DNA of 64,000 nt from Torymus aiolomorphi (Eukaryota > Arthropoda > Insecta > Hymenoptera > Torymidae): the NCBI GenBank assembly GCA_036365515.1, contig CM070874.1, positions 44,887,083 through 44,951,082 on the forward strand, in the 5' to 3' direction. Positions 58,137 to 64,000 of the stretch are shown one piece after another (positions within the stretch are counted from its first letter, which is position 1; the number at the start of each line of letters is the position of its first letter). The position numbers and the translations under genes were made by a program. Below the pieces are notes generated by a model. The model made no database searches, was not told where the DNA came from, and saw nothing but the letters and a program-made list of their open reading frames with translations.

Positions 58137-59062
58137 ATTACTATCATGATAAACTGCTTGCAGTGCGTCCGGGTATTGTTTATCAATAAATTGCGATTAA
58201 TTTGGAAACTTTACAGTTCAACTGCGGATAATTAGCGGCAAATTCCCCCCGAAACATTTTTTTTTATTCATTGTTTTTATAATAATGTCCTGCTATCTTA
58301 ATATTAAGCTGGTAGTGCGTCCGGGTATTTTTTATAAATAAAGTGCGACAAATTTCGGACCTTTACAAATCAACTGCGGATAATTAGCGGCAAATTCCCC
58401 CCGAACTATTATTTTTTTATTCATTGTTTTTATGATAGTGTCCTGCTATCTTAATATTAAGCTGGCAGTGCGTCCGGTTATTTTTTATAAATAAAGTGCG
58501 GCAAATTTCGGACCTTTGCAGATCAACTGCGAATAATTAGCGGCAAATTCCCCCCGAACCAATTTTTTTTATTCTTTAATTTTAGGATAGTGTCCTGCTA
58601 TCTTAATATTAAGCTGGCAGTGCGTCCGGGTATTTTTTATAAATAAAGTGCGGCAAATTTCGGACCTTTACACATCAACTGCGGATAATTAGCGGCAAAT
58701 TCCCACCGAACCATTTTTTTTTTTTATTTATTGATTTTACGATAGTGTCCTGCTATCTTAATATTAAGCTGGCAGTGCGTTCGGGTATTTTTTATAAATA
58801 AAGTGCGGCAAATTTCGGACCTTTGCAGATCATTCCGGATAATTAGGGGAAAATTCCCACCGAACCATTTTTTTTTATTAATTGATTTTGCGATAGTGTC
58901 CCTCTATCTTAATATTAAGCTGTCAGTGCATCCGGATATTTTTTATAATTAAAGTGCGACAAATTTCGGACCTTTACAGTTCAACTGCGGATAATTAGCG
59001 GCAAATTCCCCCCGAACTTTTTTTTTTTATTCATCGTTTTTACGACTGTGTCTTGCTATCAC

Positions 59063-59282
59063 TGGGGTCTGAAGTTGGTATGGTTGGAATGCAACGAAAT
59101 AATTTTTTACGATTGATTAAAGTTATTTAACAATAGAAATTTTATCTAAAGCTTTGTTATGAGGTTATTTTATATTATAACACATAAAATCTACACTTAA
59201 TTAATATTATTTAGTATAAACGTGAAGTAAAATAAATTATTTTTTTATTTCGTTGCAGTCCAACGTTGCAAAGTTCGGACCC
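59063..59282. mobile_element. 220-bp MITE nested in the satellite, copy 3
   Basis: Same sequence and same junctions as copy 2, so it arose by array duplication and not by new insertion. Confidence 0.75.
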
Positions 59283-60053
59283 ATTACTATCATGATAAAC
59301 TGCTTGCAGTGCATCCGGGTATTGTTTATCAATAAATTGCGATTAATTTGGAAACTTTACAGTTCAACTGCGGATAATTAGCGGCAAATTCCCCCCGAAA
59401 CATTTTTTTTTTATTCATTGTTTTTATAATAATGTCCTGCTATCTTAATATTAAGCTGGTAGTGCGTCCGGGTATTTTTTATAAATAAAGTGCGACAAAT
59501 TTCGGACCTTTACAAATCAACTGCGGATAATTAGCGGCAAATTCCCCCCGAACTATTATTTTTTTATTCATTGTTTTTATGATAGTGTCCTGCTATCTTA
59601 ATATTAAGCTGGCAGTGCGTCCGGTTATTTTTTATAAATAAAGTGCGGCAAATTTCGGACCTTTGCAGATCAACTGCGAATAATTAGCGGCAAATTCCCC
59701 CCGAACCAATTTTTTTTATTCTTTAATTTTAGGATAGTGTCCTGCTATCTTAATATTAAGCTGGCAGTGCGTCCGGGTATTTTTTATAAATAAAGTGCGG
59801 CAAATTTCGGACCTTTACAGATCAACTGCGGATAATTAGCGGCAAATTCCCACCGAACCATTTTTTTTTTATTTATTGATTTTACGATAGTGTCCTGCTA
59901 TCTTAAAATTAAGCTGGCAGTGCACCCTGTATTTTTTTTAGTGGGGTGCGGCAAATTTTTGGCTTTTACGGATAATTTACGGATAATTAGCGGCAAATTA
60001 TCCAATAGTAATAATGACGATTTTCCGAAAGTGACCTGCCAACTTAAAGGACG

Positions 60054-60062
60054 TTTCCTAAT
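60054..60062. repeat. Target-site duplication of the Foldback-like element, right
   Basis: TTTCCTAAT, matching 53931-53939 at eight of nine positions. Confidence 0.7.
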
Positions 60063-60306
60063 ATCGTCCCATATACACTGCATTTATTTATTTATTTGAA
60101 TGAATGTATTTATTAGCGTAAGTGGGGAGTCTGAATGTAGAATTAGTATTTTAATCTTAGTTTTAAGTTTACTTTTGAGTACCTGACTAAGTCAGTAGTA
60201 TTCTTAATGTATTAAAAACTAGTCATTTTTTCGTGTATTTCTAGTGAATTTGAGCTTCTGTCTGTGATATCGCTAATTTCTGGTTGTGACTTACTCTGTA
60301 GTATTA

Positions 60307-60810
60307 GGGTAACTGAAGATATTCTTGCGGTTGCAGATATTATTGCGTTTACAGAATTTCGCAGAAAACTACGCTTTATGATATTTTTAGACCTAATTTT
60401 TTCACGTATTATTCATTTATATTGTTAAATATATCTTAACCGTTAATCTTTTAACACAAATATAACGCATATTTTACTTTTAGTCGCCAAACCGCAGTAA
60501 TACCTACATGTTCAATACACATGCACAGCTGGTATTATTGCGGTCGTCCCTATGCTTTAACATGGCACAATAATACCTGCACAATAATATCTTCATGCCG
60601 CAATAATACCAGCAGATAGATGTACCTTTTAATATTCTTTTCACAAATTAATTAAACACTTTTGACTATAAAATTATAGCTTTATAAATAGATACTACAC
60701 TAAAGTTTTATTAGCAAAAAATAGCAGATTGATATGTTTACATTTGGATGAGATAGATCAGTTTGAAACTAACCTAACAAAATGCATCGCAATAATACCT
60801 TCAGTTACCC
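60307..60810. mobile_element. TA-flanked MITE, GGGTAAGTG family, copy 2
   Basis: The ends GGGTAACTGAAGATATTCTTGCGG and its near-complement are flanked by TA. The middle shares CTATGCTTTAACATGGCAC and AATACCAGCAGATAGATG with 34324-34713. It is about 115 bp longer than copy 1. Confidence 0.8.
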
Positions 60811-60812
60811 TA

Positions 60813-62205
60813 TTAGTTTTCAAGAGCAATAACTGTGATATCGTACAAAAGAGAAAAAGACTGACAAACGCAAATTTGCTGTATTTGTATTTTTTGAATG
60901 AATTGTATTTTTGAAAGAATTATTGTATTTATTTTTAAACTGTTTTTATATTTTCGCTATTTCTTTGTATTATATACACGACTGTTAATATGTTATTAAA
61001 TCATTTGTAGATTAATCAGATTTGCAATAAATGACTATTACTATTACTATAACCAATTTCCCCACGAATCAATGCGTTTCAATACAGAAAAGAATAAGTG
61101 TAGGACAAATGTTCCAAGACTAAGGTTCCAGAACAAAGTGCAGTTAAAGTTAAAGTTTCTTCGAATTGACATTGTGTATTCTTTTTCAGGGAAAATGACA
61201 ATGAAATGAAAGTGATTTGTGAATGATTTACAAACTAAAAATTCGTTGCATAAATTCTTGCAAGTATACACAAAAAAGCTTACGCATATTTTTCGCAAGT
61301 TTTACAATGGGGAAGTAAACTACTTTTCATGTCGCAAGTCGGGAAAAACGTCAATCGCCGGGAATATCCCAGATTCGTGCTCTTTCTATAAAGTTCGCTG
61401 GCGGATCTCTGCGCATATCCGTTGCTAAACAGCCCATTCGAAATCAATGCGAGGAGAAAATTTTATCGCCAAGTCGAGCGTTGCGCTGGAATATACAATA
61501 CACATATCTGTGGCTTCCAGGAATAACGATCGACCTAACCCACTTGAGGGTCAAAATTGAGTTAGCACCAGAATTTATACCTTCTAACTACCCTTTTTCA
61601 TGTGGAACTGACCCGGAAATCTGAAACGCGTTCAAAGAGCTAATATCAGCTAAGTGCATAACCACTTAACTGCACCTATGCTCGGAAAAACCACTTAACT
61701 GAATGCGGTATTCTTTGAAGGAAATGGTCCTGCTGTCCAATAAATATAAAACGATTTTTTATTACATCGTAGTTTTCAAGTCGTTATTTATTCAACTCCT
61801 TTTCAAGATCTATAAATAATTACACAACAAATTAGAATAACACACCTATAAAAATATTTTATAAATTATACGCAATAAACTTACACATCATTCGTCAACT
61901 TAAACAAGTAAACTATGCGATGGAGAGAACATCGCGTGTCAATGACAGTGGTTCCAAAGTTCTCGAATTTACAATATACTAATCGAAGTTTGTGTGTGTG
62001 TAGAGATTAGACCAAAAAAAAAGGAAAGTGGGGATTGACTACTAGATTACAGCTATGTAAATGTGTGCGAACCAGAAGTGAATAGGAGGAGGAAAGCGGT
62101 GGATAGAGACGTACCACACGCCTACTTGCTACAGCTACTATGTATATGTGTGCCATATATGTATGAGTAGTGTTAATTAGTGTAGGGTTACATTTTTTCA
62201 TTGTA
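60813..62205. other. No gene recognised
   Basis: AT-rich, with a short TG run at 61990-62000. Open frames lack domains. Confidence 0.5.
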
Positions 62206-63864
62206 TATCTGCCGAATCATTGCTTCCTTTTTCGCATTTCTAACAACTATAAATCGCAACTAACTAAAAAATCTATTGTTTGTTATAAAAGTTTTGTACT
62301 CTGTTTTTAAATCTTGAGTATCATATTGTCTATTAAGGCTATTATTTTGGCAGTGGATAAAAAGCATTTCAGAAAGCAATCTCTTATGTCGGTTTTATTC
62401 TTGATCTAAAATGTTGATCTTATTAAAGTCAAATGAATGTTGTGTGTTTTGTATATGCTGATATATACCTGACCTGTCTCTTTTGTATTTACAATCGCTC
62501 TCATGTTCTTTCCTTCTTTTTAATAACTTGCGAGAAGTCTGTCCAACGTATGTAGCATTACATTCTTTACAAGCTAGCTTATAAACAACATTCACTTTCT
62601 CGTCTATAGTATATGGATCTTTTCCTAATTTAATCAATTTATTAAATTTGTTAATAATTGAGTTGACAACATTTATACCATTGTTTCTAAGGATATTTTT
62701 TATATGTGGATTAATGAATTTTACATATGAAAGAGTCATAATACTATTGTAGTTGATATTGTGCGAATTTTGGTTATTGTTTTCGATATTAATTTGAGTG
62801 ATTCTTTTTTGAATGTTTGGTTATAAAGTCTACAGAATAATTATTGTCTAAAAGTAGATGTTTTATGAAATTTAAATTCTTCTTCGTGAAACTTCTCATC
62901 CGATAATTTAATACTTTTGTCAACTAATGAACACACGATACCTATTTTGTTACTAATTGGATGATGTGAATAAAAGTTCAAAAGTCTTCCGGAAAAGGTT
63001 GGTTTTCTATACCAATTAATAGCCAAAGAATTATCGTTTTCTTTCATAATACAAATATCAAGAAAGCTGATTCTATTATTCATTGATTTCTCACTAGTAA
63101 ATTGTAAATTATTGTCAAAACTATTGAACAACGAGACGGTGTAATCAATCATATGCGACGGTACGCACATAATAATGTCGTCAACATATCTATAAAAAAC
63201 GGCACTGGAAAAAAATTTTCGAAAGTGCTTGTTGTTCAAGATCTTCCATCACAATGTCGGATAAAATAGGGCTTAAAGGGTTACCCATCGCAGCGCCAAA
63301 TATTTATTTATAATAATTGTTATTAAATTGGAAATAATTATTGTTGAGTATAAAATGAATGGTATCTATAAATTCATTACAACTAATATTGATAAAATTA
63401 AATAAATATTGCCATCTTTTTTCTAATGCATTAAAAATTAAATAATCAGCGACATTAGAGAATAAACTAACCACATCAAGACTTATAATCTCATATCCTG
63501 GTGGGATTATGATATGGTTAATTTTTTGCTTAAGTTTCCAGCTATTATCCACATGTGAAGCTGGTCTTTTTAATGTCTTGTACAAAAACTTAGCAAAGAA
63601 TTTAGAAATAGTATATGTGGGTGTATTAACAGCTGATATGATCGGTTTAACTGGATAACCCTCTTTGTGGATTTTTATAAGACCATATCCTCTCGCAATA
63701 GTACATTTACTAGAAACAGACTCTAAGTTGATGTTATCCATTGAAAAATTGACGTTATTTAACTTGTTGATTAACTTATCCGTATTTTTCTCTAAATATG
63801 GGAGTGGTTTCTTTTTTACCTCTACATAGTATTTTGGATCGGAAAATAAAGAATAATCAATCAT
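62206..63864 (-). mobile_element. Penelope-like element, minus-strand copy
   Basis: RT and a GIY-YIG endonuclease lie in the order typical of Penelope-like elements. The 3' limit is uncertain. Its upstream end abuts a second copy in the opposite direction. Confidence 0.85.
62395..63864 (-). pseudogene. Penelope-type reverse transcriptase with GIY-YIG endonuclease, broken
   Basis: The first segment (63304-63864) has ARGYGLIKIHKEGYPVKPII, the Penelope RT signature, and GYEIISLDVVSLFSNV with the first catalytic Asp. After a stop at 63304 the same frame resumes with AAMGNPLSPILSDIVME. The next segment (62841-63239) has FYRYVDDIIM with the catalytic Asp pair. The last (62395-62739) has VYKLACKECNATYVGQTSRKLLKRRKEH, the GIY-YIG endonuclease start with its CxxC, and ends at a TAA. 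Two or three frame or stop breaks make it inactive. Confidence 0.85.
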
Positions 63865-64000
63865 ATCATAATCCCACCAGGATATGAGATAATAAGCCTT
63901 GATGTGGTTAGTTTATTCACTAATGTCGCTGATTATTTAATTTTTAATTCATTAGAAAAAAGATGGCAATATTTATTTAATTTTATCAATATTAGTTGTA
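63863..64000 (+). pseudogene. Penelope-like element, plus-strand copy, cut by the window end
   Basis: Encodes PPGYEIISLDVVSLFTNV and NSLEKRWQYLFNFI, the same RT stretch as 63390-63540 on the other strand but with the usual FTNV where that copy has FSNV. It begins inside the RT, so it is 5'-truncated and sits head to head with the minus-strand copy. Confidence 0.85.

Larger units (their letters stand above)
57030..59935. repeat. 152-bp satellite array, right arm, with 1146-bp higher-order repeat
   Basis: The same units as the left arm in reverse complement. A block containing the nested MITE and its neighbouring units is present twice, with matching points 1146 bp apart (57917 and 59063), so a multi-unit block was duplicated as a whole. 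Confidence 0.9.
53940..60053. mobile_element. Foldback-like element with satellite-built inverted arms
   Basis: The ends are mirror images: CGTCCTTTAAGTTGGCAGGTCACTTTCGG inward from both sides, continuing through ACTATTGGATAATTTGCCGC. Each arm then becomes an array of 152-bp units: left arm 53940-55650, right arm 57030-60053. The middle (55650-57030) has no recognised transposase. An 8- to 9-bp target duplication and arms made of tandem repeats are the hallmarks of Drosophila Foldback elements, which belong near the Mutator group. The arms differ in length (1.7 and 3.0 kb). Confidence 0.8.
50345..60105 (+). mobile_element. Decayed non-LTR retrotransposon (LINE 2), split by a Foldback-like element
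   Basis: ORF1, endonuclease and RT follow in order on the plus strand up to a stop at 53896. The 3' region is interrupted at 53939 by the 6.1-kb inverted-repeat element. It resumes at 60062 and ends in an ATTT-rich tail (60080-60105). The 5' end is approximate. Confidence 0.75.

Noticed and set aside
54040..59935. CRISPR-like regular repeats
   Set aside because: Units are 152 bp and contiguous without unique spacers, in a eukaryotic transposon; this is satellite DNA.

Overview
The window is AT-rich arthropod nuclear DNA, almost entirely made of mobile elements and other repeats. An insect is most likely, perhaps a hymenopteran. The errantivirus-type element with a fusion-protein-like envelope, the mariner with its DUF4817-like N-terminus, the Penelope and Jockey/CR1-type elements and the intron-containing gene remnants all point that way. 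The genus cannot be named from sequence alone. Only three places look like host-gene sequence: a PDZ-coding last exon (20754-20923, minus), a CpG-rich promoter and first exon (about 37225-37738, plus), and a decayed MAD1-like coiled-coil gene fragment that appears twice in mirror image.

Layout. 1-1699: no gene recognised. 1700-12868: an 11.2-kb Gypsy/errantivirus-like LTR retrotransposon on the minus strand. Its LTRs are about 98% alike. In its own direction it reads 5' LTR, a remnant of gag, pol (protease, RT, RNase H, then a linker with a macrodomain-like segment, then integrase in the -1 frame), env, two extra RRM plus zinc-finger genes, polypurine tract, 3' LTR. 12869-14523: decayed repeats. 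14524-31612: a very large imperfect inverted duplication around a 600-bp spacer. Its left arm carries an intact mariner (16587-19622) that is missing from the right arm, where the empty TA target survives. 31612-36960: small repeats, tRNA-like repeats and MITEs. 37225-37738: host promoter and first exon. 40526-45927: a 5.4-kb terminal-inverted-repeat element with no transposase. 47280-49500: a 5'-truncated LINE with 48-bp target duplications. 50345-60105: a second, decayed LINE whose 3' region is interrupted by a 6.1-kb Foldback-like element made of inverted 152-bp satellite arrays. 60307-60810: a MITE. 62200-64000: Penelope-like elements arranged head to head.

The most unusual content is in the LTR element. 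Downstream of env it carries two genes encoding RNA-recognition-motif folds combined with a repeated H-x2-C-x11-H-x3-C finger. Each gene starts just after a strong-looking 3' splice acceptor. The pol linker resembles a TARG1/OARD1-type macrodomain. This would be a retroelement carrying both accessory RNA-binding proteins and a possible ADP-ribose-binding or -hydrolysing domain. This copy is not functional: the leader, primer-binding site and most of gag are gone, the first catalytic Asp of integrase is Gly, and the accessory genes carry frameshifts. All family assignments come from reading motifs; no database search was possible.
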